This document shows, piece by piece, positions 45,491 to 59,322 of a DNA stretch of 64,000 nt. The position numbers were made by a program, and so were the translations under genes. Origin of the DNA: Methylobacterium sp. 10. Lineage in GTDB: Bacteria > Pseudomonadota > Alphaproteobacteria > Rhizobiales > Beijerinckiaceae. The stretch spans positions 153,501 through 217,500 of the forward strand of contig NZ_KI912577.1 of the NCBI RefSeq assembly GCF_000519085.1, in the 5' to 3' direction. Position 1 is the first letter of the stretch. Every line of letters begins with the position of its first letter. The notes under the pieces are model-generated. The model made no database searches. It saw only the letters and a program-made list of their open reading frames with translations, and was not told the origin of the DNA.

Positions 45491-45522
45491 GGCCCCGACG
45501 GACGACACCGCCGGGACCTTTT
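45491..45522. terminator. Bidirectional terminator-like hairpin
   Basis: GGCCCCGACGG (45491-45501) pairs, with G-U pairs, with CCGCCGGGACC (45508-45518), followed by TTTT. It lies between the convergent RTX gene 2 and the His-rich protein gene and can serve both; on the minus strand the tract after it is TCCTTCTTT. Confidence 0.65.
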
Positions 45523-45524
45523 GA

Positions 45525-45884
45525 CTAAAAGCGGTAGTAGCCGCCGTGGCGGTGCCCGTGATGATGATGGTGGTGGCCCCACCCGTGATGGCGCGGACGC
45601 CATCCGTGATGACCATGACCGCCCCAGCCGTACCCCCGGTGCCCTCCCCAGCCATGCCGGTGGTGGCCACCCCAGCCATGGTGCCGGCGATGGTGGTGGT
45701 GGTGGTGACCGCCCCAGCCGTACTGGACCGGAACGATGCCCGTCTGCGCCGGATCAGCCAGGGCAACAGCCGGAGCAAGCGGTGCCGCCTGAACGATACC
45801 CGGCACGATGCCGATCACGCCAAAAGCGAGTGCCGCGGCTGCGAGCCACCCTCTCGTCCGATGTGCGAATGCGCGAAACGCCAT
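45525..45884 (-). CDS. Histidine/glycine-rich secreted protein
   Basis: A 119-residue protein with a signal peptide (MAFRAFAHRTRGWLAAAALAF, cleavage near VQAA). The C-terminal 68 residues hold 25 histidines in runs of up to six, alternating with GWGGH units and ending HGGYYRF. It should bind transition metals such as nickel, copper, zinc or cobalt in the periplasm or outside. The start at MAFRAFAHR is the first that gives a signal peptide; a longer frame upstream lies inside the pmtA gene's start area. It is one of the proteins most worth testing for metal binding. Confidence 0.75.
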   Translation of the reverse strand: MAFRAFAHRTRGWLAAAALAFGVIGIVPGIVQAAPLAPAVALADPAQTGIVPVQYGWGGHHHHHHRRHHGWGGHHRHGWGGHRGYGWGGHGHHGWRPRHHGWGHHHHHHGHRHGGYYRF

Positions 45885-45997
45885 GTCAGCCTCCGTCGAT
45901 TGCGACGCCGGGGCGATCCCGACGCTGTGATCGGACAGTAGGGGCGATGGGCTGAACCGTGGATGAGCCGCGTCTTCAGGTGACGTTCGGCTGTCCC

Positions 45998-46633
45998 TCA
46001 GGGACGACGGTAGACCCAGACCCGCGCCGGCGGGAGGTTGAGCCATACCCGGCTCGATCGACTGGCCGTATAGCTACCAGCATTGCAGCGCTCGGGGATG
46101 GGAGGAACCACCGCATAGGTGAACTGCACGAAGGGGGAGCCCGGATGCATGAGCGTATGCGTGGCGTTCAGGAGATCGAGGCGTTGTTCCAGTGGCTTCG
46201 TAAATAGAGGCAGGCTGGAAACGGTGGCGGCGGCCTTCTCGGTGAGAAGTTCGCCAATGGTCTCGCGGATATTGTAGGCGTCGCCGCGCAGGATCGTGGC
46301 GCGTGGAAATCGCTTCTGCAGCAGCTTGCAGAAATCCGGATTGTACTCGACCAGGACGAGCCGCTCCTGCTCGATGCCACGGCGTATCAGGGCCTCGGTG
46401 ACGGGACCGGTACCGGGACCGAGCTCGATGACGGGGCCGGGTACGCGGGGGTCGACGTAGGACGCCATCATGCGGGCAAGCATCTTGCCGGATGGCGTTA
46501 CCGAGCCCGTGACGAGGGGCCGCTCGAACCATGACCGCAGAAAACGCGCCTCATCTTCCAGCGGCTCCCGCCGTTCACGGACCGAACCGGTGGCGGCATA
46601 GGTTTTAGCGCTGGGTCGATGGAGCGGCGGCAA
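45998..46633 (-). CDS. pmtA: Phosphatidylethanolamine N-methyltransferase (PmtA family)
   Basis: A 211-residue SAM-dependent methyltransferase of the PmtA family, making phosphatidylcholine from phosphatidylethanolamine at the membrane. The SAM motif is PVIELGPGTGPVTEAL; the family-typical N-terminus FLRSWFERPLVTGSVTPSG and the block SSLPLFTKPLEQRLDLL are present. It lies downstream of dnaJ on the same strand, as in several rhizobia. Family assignment is good; a ribosomal methyltransferase-like alternative is unlikely. Confidence 0.88.
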   Translation of the reverse strand: MPPLHRPSAKTYAATGSVRERREPLEDEARFLRSWFERPLVTGSVTPSGKMLARMMASYVDPRVPGPVIELGPGTGPVTEALIRRGIEQERLVLVEYNPDFCKLLQKRFPRATILRGDAYNIRETIGELLTEKAAATVSSLPLFTKPLEQRLDLLNATHTLMHPGSPFVQFTYAVVPPIPERCNAGSYTASRSSRVWLNLPPARVWVYRRP

Positions 46634-46817
46634 GATCCAATGTCCTCAGATCACGCATGGGAAGTTAAGGCTAGACGACGAAAGCCAGGGCCCGTCAAGG
46701 TCGAAGCTCGGCAGAGGACGGTACCAGCGCATCGTGCTGTTGGCGACGATGCAGCGCCGCCACAGCCAAGACGAGGGCCAAGCCGTTTCGATCCGCCATC
46801 CCTCACATCACGAACCG

Positions 46818-47981
46818 TCACGACCGCGCGACGCCACTCAAACCATCAAAAAAATCGCGGACCTTGGAGAAAAACCCTGCACTTTCAGGATGGTTCTCGT
46901 CCGAGGCCGTACTGGTAAATTCTTGGAGTAGTTCGCGTTGGCGCTTCGACAGGTTCTGCGGTGTCTCGACGAAAACCTGAATATAGAGATCGCCGACATC
47001 GCGGGACCGTAGGACCGGCATTCCCTTGCCCTTGATCCGGAACTGCTTGGCCGTCTGCGTGCCCGCGGGAATACGGACCTCGGTCTGCGACCCATCGATG
47101 ACCGGCACAGTGATCTCCCCCGACAGGGCGGCAGTGACCATTGAGATCGGCACCCGGCAAAATAGATCGGCACCATCCCGCTGAAAGAAAGTGTGCGGCT
47201 TGATCGAGAGGAAGACGTAGAGGTCGCCGGCAGGGCCGCCGCGCAGGCCCGTCTCGCCCTCGCCGGCCAGACGAATGCGCAGACCGTCATCAACCCCGGC
47301 CGGGACGTTGATGGAGAGCGTGCGCTCCCGTGTCACACGACCCGCGCCGGAGCAATTGCCGCACGGATTGTCGATGATCTCACCGCGTCCGTGACAGGCC
47401 GGACAAGTGCGCTCGATGGCAAAGAAACCTTGCGCCGCCCGCACGCGGCCGTAGCCACCGCAGGTTTGGCAGGGCTTGGGCTTGGAACCGGCCTTCGCAC
47501 CGCTGCCGGAGCAGACCTCGCAGGTGACTGCGGTCGCCATTGTGATGGTTTCGGTCTTGCCAGCGAACGCATCCTCAAGGGAGATTTCAAGGTTGTAGCG
47601 TAGGTCGGCGCCGCGCTCGCGAGTCGCGCCACCGCGACCTCCGCGCGCACCACCCGCCGCAGCGCCGCCTCGTCCATCACCGAAAAAATTGTCGAAGATG
47701 TCCGACATGAAGTCACCGAACTCGTTGCCGAATCCGGGACCACCCGCTCCGCCTTGCTGGAAGGCGGCATGGCCGAATCGGTCATAAGCCGCACGCTTCT
47801 GCCCATCGGTAAGCGTCTGGTACGCCTCGTTAATTTCCTTGAACTTGAGTTCCGCTTCCGCATTCCCTGGATTGCGATCGGGGTGATAAGTCATAGCCAG
47901 CTTGCGGAAGGCGACCTTCATCTCGCCGTCGGTCGCGGTCTTTGAGACCCCAAGAATCTCGTAGTAGTCCCGCTTCGACAT
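46818..47981 (-). CDS. dnaJ: Chaperone protein DnaJ
   Basis: A 387-residue type I J-protein. The J domain (1-70) has the HPD motif in YHPDRNPGN; a G/F region follows, with phenylalanine-glycine repeats around residues 75-120. The zinc-finger region has four CxxCxGxG repeats ([32 protein letters not shown]). The C-terminal substrate domain is complete. dnaK lies 116 nt upstream on the same strand, with a hairpin in between. Confidence 0.97.
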   Translation of the reverse strand: MSKRDYYEILGVSKTATDGEMKVAFRKLAMTYHPDRNPGNAEAELKFKEINEAYQTLTDGQKRAAYDRFGHAAFQQGGAGGPGFGNEFGDFMSDIFDNFFGDGRGGAAAGGARGGRGGATRERGADLRYNLEISLEDAFAGKTETITMATAVTCEVCSGSGAKAGSKPKPCQTCGGYGRVRAAQGFFAIERTCPACHGRGEIIDNPCGNCSGAGRVTRERTLSINVPAGVDDGLRIRLAGEGETGLRGGPAGDLYVFLSIKPHTFFQRDGADLFCRVPISMVTAALSGEITVPVIDGSQTEVRIPAGTQTAKQFRIKGKGMPVLRSRDVGDLYIQVFVETPQNLSKRQRELLQEFTSTASDENHPESAGFFSKVRDFFDGLSGVARS

Positions 47982-48055
47982 TCCCCGTCCTCAAAAGTCC
48001 CTGGCGGATCGCACTGATCGTCTCGGGATCACGCCATTGTCGCCGACCAGACATG

Positions 48056-48085
48056 ATGCGGGGCCGGATCACTCCAGCCCCGCAT
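48056..48085 (-). other. Hairpin in the dnaK-dnaJ spacer
   Basis: ATGCGGGGC (48056-48064) and GCCCCGCAT (48077-48085) pair perfectly around a 12-nt loop, between the dnaK stop and the dnaJ start. Without a T tract it may reduce read-through or protect the dnaK mRNA 3' end, giving less dnaJ than dnaK. Confidence 0.55.
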
Positions 48086-48097
48086 GCAGCGTGGGCC

Positions 48098-50014
<1,917 letters not shown>

Positions 50015-50509
50015 GGCGGGATCCCTCTCATGTCATTTGGTCAAGCAGACCGCCGAGCCCCGAAGCGGCCCGGCCCATGGCGGTGAAGAACGAAAGATTG
50101 TGAGAGCGGAATTCGAACCAGCCAAAGCGCCTGAAACGCGCTCATCCAGGTCTTAATCCCGCGTCCCGCCGGATATAAGAAGGGTGATGCGGGGCCGCAA
50201 GGCGACACGCTCCGAACTGCCACGCCCCCCTATCTCCATTACGGATCAGGACGTTCGTACAGGGGATGACCGATTTTTAGCGGCATGGACCCAAAAAATG
50301 TTGCAGGGACGCCACGTCCGCGCCATCGATCGCGTGCTAGTCTCGATGATGGAAGACCGGCTTCCGGGCCGTCAATGCGGAGCGGAATCGGTCTGCCGTC
50401 GTAAGCGTCAGCCCCATATGTGACCCCGGGTTTCGAAATAGCTGATGCAAGAACGAGAGCCCGTCGCTCCTTTACCGTCTACCGGTCCGGTGCTGCGAGC
50501 TTCAGAGGC
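50015..50509. other. 495-nt divergent region upstream of dnaK
   Basis: Contains the dnaK promoter (50171-50202) and a 5' leader of about 150 nt. The remainder up to 50509 holds no supported gene; a 79-codon plus-strand frame at 50184-50423 has no ribosome site. Confidence 0.5.
50171..50202 (-). promoter_or_regulatory. Sigma-32 (RpoH) promoter of dnaK
   Basis: On the minus strand CTTG (50198-50201) and CTTATATCCG (50179-50170) are 18 nt apart, which matches the alphaproteobacterial sigma-32 consensus CTTG-N17-18-CYTATNTNNG. Transcription should start about 150 nt before the dnaK ATG. rpoH is in this window. Confidence 0.75.
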
Positions 50510-51508
50510 ATGAAAGACCTGATGCGTCCATCCCGAGCCTTCCGTTTGCTCCCCTCTCTCCTCGTACTACCCCTCGTCGCCCTCCCGGCTAACGAAGCTA
50601 GCGCGCAGAACTTCTTCGAGGAGCTGTTCGGCATCGGCAAGGCGGCCAAGCCTCCTGTGCCGCCCCGTGGAGTACCTCCAGCCGGGGCGCCTCAGCCGGG
50701 GACACTGCTGCCGCCGGGCACGGCGGGAGAAACGGCATCGGAGGCTCCGAAGGCCGCTCCCGCTCCCCTGCGCCCCGTCGTTCTCAAGACGCCGAGCGAT
50801 GACAACATTCTCGGCCAGGAACTCATGCTGAACGGCCTGACCGGCAGCCTCAAGATCGACAGAGCCGGCGGCGCGGCAACGGCGCGGATCACGCTGCCCG
50901 GCACCAAGGTTTCGCAGCCGAACGAGACCTGCAAGGTTCCGCTCTCGGGCGGATCGCCGATCTCCCTTTCCTCAGAGGGACGCCCTCAGGGCGTGGCGCG
51001 CTACGAGATCGCGGGCGGTGAATGCCCGCTCCGGTTCGAGATCCTGGAAGGCAGCGTGCTGGTGACGCCGCTGGGCAGCAACCGAGTCTGCAGTTTCGCA
51101 GCCGCCGATTGCGCCACCACTCCGGTCGGCCTGTGGGGGCCCGCTGCCGCGACGCTGATCCCTCGCTCCGCCGAATTCGATTCCGGACGAGGCGTCGCCG
51201 ACAAGGCGGTGCGCGACAATTTTAAGGTGATGACCCAGCGTGCCCGCGGGCAGGACGTCCGCACTATCGTCACCGAACAGGCGGCTTTCTCTTCAGACCG
51301 GGAGCAGACTTGCCGGACCTACGCTCGCGAGGGCGCCCACGGCTTCTGCAACGTGCGCTTCACCGAAGCCCGAGCCCTTTCCCTCGCGGCGAGGCTTGGT
51401 GCCAATACGAGCACACCGACGGCGAGCACGACGCCCAGGCCGCGCAAGGCGAAGCCGGCAGTAGAAGGGATGAACCCTGACGGCGACGGTTCACCGTTCG
51501 GAGAGTGA
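50510..51508 (+). CDS. Secreted hypothetical protein
   Basis: A 332-residue protein with a signal peptide (LLPSLLVLPLVALPANEASAQ, cleavage before NFFEELFG). After a Pro/Ala-rich linker (about 45-100) there is a folded region of 180 residues with five or six cysteines (ETCKVPLSGGSP, GECPLRFEI, VCSFAAADCATT, QTCRTYAREGAHGFCNVR) that may form disulfides in the periplasm. The last 40 residues are low complexity. Start chosen with AGAGG upstream. Family unrecognised; probably specific to Methylobacteriaceae. Confidence 0.75.
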   Translation: MKDLMRPSRAFRLLPSLLVLPLVALPANEASAQNFFEELFGIGKAAKPPVPPRGVPPAGAPQPGTLLPPGTAGETASEAPKAAPAPLRPVVLKTPSDDNILGQELMLNGLTGSLKIDRAGGAATARITLPGTKVSQPNETCKVPLSGGSPISLSSEGRPQGVARYEIAGGECPLRFEILEGSVLVTPLGSNRVCSFAAADCATTPVGLWGPAAATLIPRSAEFDSGRGVADKAVRDNFKVMTQRARGQDVRTIVTEQAAFSSDREQTCRTYAREGAHGFCNVRFTEARALSLAARLGANTSTPTASTTPRPRKAKPAVEGMNPDGDGSPFGE

Positions 51509-51529
51509 TGCGAGCCGAGCCTATGCCGT

Positions 51530-52126
51530 TCAAGCCCGGCCTGCGCTGGAGGACAGCATCGCCGGGTCGATGCCATTGCTGCGCAGGGTCCGCTCGTATT
51601 TCGTCTCAAGCGCGGCATTGAAGATCATCTCCGGGTCTGCCGGGCAGTTGAGCCAGCCATTGGCAAGAATCTCGCTCTCAAGCTGCCCTGCCTGCCATCC
51701 GGCATAGCCGAGAGCCAGCACTGCGCTGGCCGGCCCCGCTCCATTCGCGATGGCTCGCAGAATTTCCACTGTCGCCGTCAGGCAGATCCCGTCATCGATA
51801 ATGAGTGTCGATTGGTCGATGTGGAAGTCGTCGGTGTGAAGCACGAAGCCGCGCTTGGCATCTACTGGACCGCCCATGAGCACCGGAATGTGGCCGACCT
51901 TCTCGCGCAGGCGGATCGCGTCGTCCTCACTTGCGATGTCCAATTGGACCAAGAGGTCGGGCATGTTCAGGTCGCTGGCTGGCTTGTTCAGGATGATCCC
52001 CATCGCCCCATCGGCTGAATGGGCACAAAGATAGATCACCGACCTTGCAAAGCGCTCGTCCGTGAGGCCGGGCATTGCCACCAGGAACTGACCGTCGAGA
52101 TAGGCGGAAACCGGATCATATCGCAT
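51530..52126 (-). CDS. yqgE: YqgE/AlgH family protein
   Basis: A 198-residue protein of the UPF0301/YqgE family. The conserved blocks are [51 protein letters not shown] and [17 protein letters not shown]. Length fits. The role is unclear; AlgH in Pseudomonas influences alginate regulation. It is convergent with the secreted protein gene. Confidence 0.95.
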   Translation of the reverse strand: MRYDPVSAYLDGQFLVAMPGLTDERFARSVIYLCAHSADGAMGIILNKPASDLNMPDLLVQLDIASEDDAIRLREKVGHIPVLMGGPVDAKRGFVLHTDDFHIDQSTLIIDDGICLTATVEILRAIANGAGPASAVLALGYAGWQAGQLESEILANGWLNCPADPEMIFNAALETKYERTLRSNGIDPAMLSSSAGRA

Positions 52127-52815
52127 CGCATCATGCTACCTGGGCCAAATGGCTTGTCCAGCGGGGATGCTATCCGGTCCCTCGGGATGATAAGAACGGC
52201 GACCTTACTCTCACCGCTCAGGCGACGGGAAGTGAGGAATTTTTCTCAGGGCCTTCCGAGGTTCCTGAGTTTCGATGGTTCAAGCATCGAAGCGGGTCCG
52301 GTGGTCCTTAGCCTTGTGGCATGCTCAGGGTTCCCGATGAGCGATAGCCGGGCAGAATCGAAACTCAGGTGACAGATGCCTTTCCGGATTGGCATCGACC
52401 CGACGATCGTCGTTCCCCGCTTTGTGAACACGGCGAGGAACAGTCCCCACGAAGCCTAAACCGGCGGCGTCGAGCGGACTACGTCATCTCACTTCTTCAT
52501 CCCTTCTCGGCCTTCCCTGGGCTTGAGGAACTGGAACGGCTTTTCGCATCCCGCTTCTGACATCGACTCGGCGAAGCTGTGCGCCGTATCCTCCCCCTTC
52601 TCGTTGGATACGGTCGCGATCCGTCGCTGGAATGTGGACGGGGCCGGCCTCCCCGAGGGCCGCCTCGACACGCTCATGGGCACAGGCTAGACCCTTCTCG
52701 CCCATAGAAGGGCCATCATGGTGCCGTTGGCCCATGGGCTCGCGCACCACGTGGTGTCAGAATCGGTCCACAAGACCGGGCATGGGCTCCAGGCGATCCG
52801 AGGAGACGACGACGG
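52127..52815. other. 689-nt region without a supported gene
   Basis: Divergent between yqgE and the peroxiredoxin gene. Several overlapping frames exist, but none has a ribosome site and protein-like codon pattern. A minus-strand frame at 52489-52683 ending in CEKPFQFLKPREGREGMKK is the least unlikely small gene and could be a remnant. Confidence 0.45.
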
Positions 52816-53284
52816 ATGACGATCCAGGTTGGCGACCACCTTCCCCAGGTGACATTTCGTGTGAGCGGCGCCGGGGGCCCCGAGGCGAAGACCACCGACG
52901 ACATCTTCAAGGGGCGCCGCATCGCTCTGATTGGCGTGCCCGGCGCGTTCACGCCGAGCTGTCACCGCAACCACCTCCCCGGCTTCGTCGAGAAGCAGGA
53001 AGAGATCAAGGCACGCGGCGTCGATGCCGTGGCCGTCACCTCGGTCAACGACGTGTTCGTGCTCGAAGCCTGGCAGAAGGCCAGCAACGCTGATGGGATC
53101 GAGTTTCTCGCCGACGGCAATGCCGAGTTCGCCAAGGCCATCGGCCTGGACATGGACGGGGCCGGCTTCGGCCTCGGGCCGCGCTCGAAGCGCTACTCCA
53201 TGCTGGTGGATGACGGCGTCGTACGTGTTCTCAACGTCGAGGAATCCCCGGCCAAGACCGAAATTTCAGGCGTCGACGCCCTGC

Positions 53285-53298
<14 letters not shown>
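52816..53298 (+). CDS. Peroxiredoxin (Prx5 type)
   Basis: A 160-residue atypical peroxiredoxin that reduces hydrogen and organic peroxides in the cytoplasm. The peroxidatic Cys is in GAFTPSCHRNHLPGF; RYSMLVDDGVVRVLNVEE is the family's C-terminal block. One Cys only is visible in the peptide, so it would be a 1-Cys enzyme needing glutaredoxin/glutathione or thioredoxin. Its end overlaps by 14 nt with the convergent exonuclease gene. Confidence 0.93.
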
Positions 53299-56583
<3,285 letters not shown>

Positions 56584-56799
56584 TCACGGCTTTGGCTGGG
56601 GCATCGCGGGGTTTATCACATCCGGACACGGCGACGGGAGGCCCCGCGGATGCGCCGCAGCGGCACGGCGGAGAGGTAACCTTCTGTCGACGGCATGCGA
56701 ATGGAGGAGGCGGTCTCGCGCGAACGTGTGACCGAGCCACCCCCTATCCTCCCCACGTTCGCCTATCTGAGGGCGAAGACTTTTCGCTGACGGATCTTC

Positions 56800-57693
56800 A
56801 TGCCGGCCAAACCTGCTCTCTCCGCACCCTGGCGCGATCGCGCCGGCCGCGTCTCGGGCCTGAAACTCGCGACATTCCTGTTCGCACTAGCGCCAGGGCT
56901 CTGGCTCGCCGCTGCCTATGGGTTCGACGCCCTCGGGCCGAAGCCGATCACCGCCCTTATTCACGGGACGGGAGAATGGGCCGTGCGATTCCTGCTGCTT
57001 TCACTGGCGGTGACGCCGCTGCGCCGGGTCGCGAACTATCCGAAACTGATCCTGGTCCGGCGCATGCTCGGGCTGACCGTCCTCGCCTATGGCGTCGTCC
57101 ATCTCGGCCTCTACATCGTCGACCAGAATTTCATCCTGTCGAAGGTAGTGAGCGAGATCGTCTCGCGGTTCTACCTCACCATCGGCTTCGTGGCCCTTGT
57201 CGGCCTCGCCATGTTGGGGATCACCTCCACGGACGGGATGATCCGCCGTCTCGGCAAGGCCTGGCCGCGCCTGCACAAGGCCGTCTATGCCATCGCAGTG
57301 CTCGGCCTGTTCCACTACTTCCTTCAGGCCAAGATCGACGTGTCGGCGCCGGTCTACTGGACCGGCCTGTTCCTTCTGCTGATGGGATGGCGGGCAATGC
57401 AGCGCTACCGTCTTCCAATGAACGCGATCACCCTGCTCGGCCTCGCCATCGCGGCGGCGCTCGTGACTGCGCTGGTGGAAGCGGCGTGGTACGGGTTCAA
57501 GAGCGGCGTGCCGGCTAGCGCGGTGCTCGGAGCCAACCTCGAGTTCTATGATGGCCTGCGTCCGGCCTGGTGGGTGCTCGTCACCGGCATCGCTCTGCCG
57601 CTGCTGAACATCATGCGTCCGGCCATGAATGGCGGCGGAAAGGGTAGACCCGCCCCTCACCGGTCCGCGCAGGAAGCGGTCCAGGCGAGCTGA
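56800..57693 (+). CDS. msrQ: Haem-binding membrane subunit MsrQ (YedZ)
   Basis: A 297-residue inner-membrane protein with about six to seven helices. It resembles MsrQ, which passes electrons to the periplasmic methionine-sulfoxide reductase MsrP. Features: LKLATFLFALAPGLWLAAAYG, HGTGEWAVRFLLLSLAVTPL, RMLGLTVLAYGVVHLGLYI with a haem-ligand His, and LHKAVYAIAVLGLFHYFLQA with others. It is longer than the usual 200-230 residues at both ends. msrP is not next to it, unlike the common msrPQ operon. Confidence 0.85.
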   Translation: MPAKPALSAPWRDRAGRVSGLKLATFLFALAPGLWLAAAYGFDALGPKPITALIHGTGEWAVRFLLLSLAVTPLRRVANYPKLILVRRMLGLTVLAYGVVHLGLYIVDQNFILSKVVSEIVSRFYLTIGFVALVGLAMLGITSTDGMIRRLGKAWPRLHKAVYAIAVLGLFHYFLQAKIDVSAPVYWTGLFLLLMGWRAMQRYRLPMNAITLLGLAIAAALVTALVEAAWYGFKSGVPASAVLGANLEFYDGLRPAWWVLVTGIALPLLNIMRPAMNGGGKGRPAPHRSAQEAVQAS

Positions 57694-57777
57694 GCGCTTG
57701 CGACAGGCCAATCCCTCACGCACAAGCTCAGCGCCGTCCTGGTGAGCGGGCGTCTCGAACGTGAGGGAATTCCAGCG

Positions 57778-58098
57778 ATGCGTGTCAGGCTTCTCGGAAC
57801 GGCTTTCGTCCTGACAGCGCTTCTGCCGTCCTTCGCTATGGCGGAATGTACGAAGGCCGTGCCGCCGGACCCGGCGACGCGCCCGACGAAGCCGCCCGCT
57901 CCCGCCAAGCCGGCCTGCCTCGACGCCAAGGGCGGATGCCCCGGCTGGGAGGCCTACACGTTCAACGACACGGTGAAGGCCTACAACCTGCAGATCGCGG
58001 CCTATCGCCCCCTGGCCGAGGCCTATGTGAAGGCACTGAACGCCTATGTGAAGGCGAGTAGCGACTACGCGCAGTGCGAGGTGAAGGCGCTGCAATAG
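57778..58098 (+). CDS. Small secreted hypothetical protein
   Basis: A 106-residue protein with a signal peptide (MRVRLLGTAFVLTALLPSFA, cleavage after AMA). Mature part has three or four cysteines (ECTKA, ACLDAKGGCPGW, QCEVKA), a Pro-rich segment and a helical Tyr/Ala-rich stretch (AYNLQIAAYRPLAEAYVKAL). GAGGGA lies upstream. Probably a periplasmic protein with disulfides; family not recognised. Confidence 0.75.
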   Translation: MRVRLLGTAFVLTALLPSFAMAECTKAVPPDPATRPTKPPAPAKPACLDAKGGCPGWEAYTFNDTVKAYNLQIAAYRPLAEAYVKALNAYVKASSDYAQCEVKALQ

Positions 58099-58197
58099 GC
58101 GCCGTCTTCGCGGACCTAAGCCACCCGACCCTCGCTTGACCCTCCTTGGGTGCGATGCCACAGCCTGCAGCATCGCCAGCGCCAGACAGGATGCCCG

Positions 58198-59211
58198 ATG
58201 ACCGCTCCCCTCGACCTTCTCGTCCTCGGCAATGCCATTGTCGACCTGATCGCGCGGACGGATGAGAGGTTTCTCGAACAGCAGGGCGTCCCCAAGGGCG
58301 CCATGCAGCTCATCGACGAGGACCGGGCGGAGAGCCTGTTCTCGGTGATGGGACCGGCCACCATCGTTTCCGGCGGCTCGGGTGCGAACACCGCGGTGGG
58401 CGCGGCTCTCCTCGGCGCGAAGACCGGCTTCATCGGCAAGGTCCGCGACGACGAGCTCGGCGGTCTTTTCGCTCACGATCTCAAGGCGACCGGCGTCTCC
58501 TTCGCTGTACCGGCCGCATCGGAAGGACCGGCCACGGCCCGCTGCTTCATCCTGGTGACGCCGGACGGCGAGCGCACCATGAACACCTATCTCGGCGCCT
58601 GCCAGGGCCTGTCGCCGGCCGATGTCGACGAGGCCACCGTGGCAAGCGCCCGCACCGTCTATCTCGAGGGCTACCTCTGGGACCCGCCGGCGGCCAAGGA
58701 TGCCTTCCGCAAGGCCGCCAAGATCGCCCACAATGCCGGCAACGCCGTCGCGCTCACCCTGTCCGACGCGTTCTGCGTCGGCCGCTACCGCGAGGAATTT
58801 CTCGGCCTCATCCGTGACGGCAGCATCGACATTTTGTTCGCCAATATCAGTGAGTTGAAGAGCCTCTACGAGACGGAGGACGACGAGGCCGCGATCAAGG
58901 CCCTGCGCGACGAGCGCAACCAGCGCGGCATGCATCTCCTCGGCCTCGTCACCCGGTCCGCCGAGGGCGCGATGGTGGTGAAGGGCGGTGAGATCCGCTC
59001 CATCGAGGCCGCGCCGGTGAACGAGGTGGTGGATACGACCGGCGCCGGCGATCTGTTCGCGGCGGGTTTCCTCGCCGGCCACGCTCGCGGACTCGATTAT
59101 GTGTCGAGCGCCCGGCTCGGCGCCCTGGCGGCGGCGGAGGTGATCCAGCATATCGGCGCCCGGCCGCAGCACGACCTCGTGGCCCTGGCCAAGGCGCGTG
59201 ATCTTCTCTGA
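58198..59211 (+). CDS. PfkB-family kinase, adenosine kinase-like
   Basis: A 337-residue ribokinase-fold enzyme. LDLLVLGNAIVDLIARTDE is the start block, VSGGSGANTAVGAALLGAKT the N-terminal signature, and NEVVDTTGAGDLFAAGFLAG carries the catalytic Asp and anion hole (PfkB signature 2). It best resembles bacterial adenosine kinase/sugar kinase members; substrate could be adenosine, ribose or fructose. Start at MTAPLDLL by homology of the first strand. It is convergent with glnE. Confidence 0.88.
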   Translation: MTAPLDLLVLGNAIVDLIARTDERFLEQQGVPKGAMQLIDEDRAESLFSVMGPATIVSGGSGANTAVGAALLGAKTGFIGKVRDDELGGLFAHDLKATGVSFAVPAASEGPATARCFILVTPDGERTMNTYLGACQGLSPADVDEATVASARTVYLEGYLWDPPAAKDAFRKAAKIAHNAGNAVALTLSDAFCVGRYREEFLGLIRDGSIDILFANISELKSLYETEDDEAAIKALRDERNQRGMHLLGLVTRSAEGAMVVKGGEIRSIEAAPVNEVVDTTGAGDLFAAGFLAGHARGLDYVSSARLGALAAAEVIQHIGARPQHDLVALAKARDLL

Positions 59212-59322
59212 AATCACCGCCATCGCACCCCCCGTTCGACCGCCATCGGCCACAATTTCCGACGAAGCGGCGGATGGGTCCGATTCCGGTACGGCGGACC
59301 CGCGAGAGTGGGCCAGCGATCC

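Noticed and set aside
50184..50423. 79-codon plus-strand frame upstream of dnaK
   Set aside because: It runs across the dnaK promoter and has no ribosome site.
52127..52815. Several small frames between yqgE and the peroxiredoxin gene
   Set aside because: They overlap each other on both strands and none has a ribosome site; reported as a region without a supported gene.
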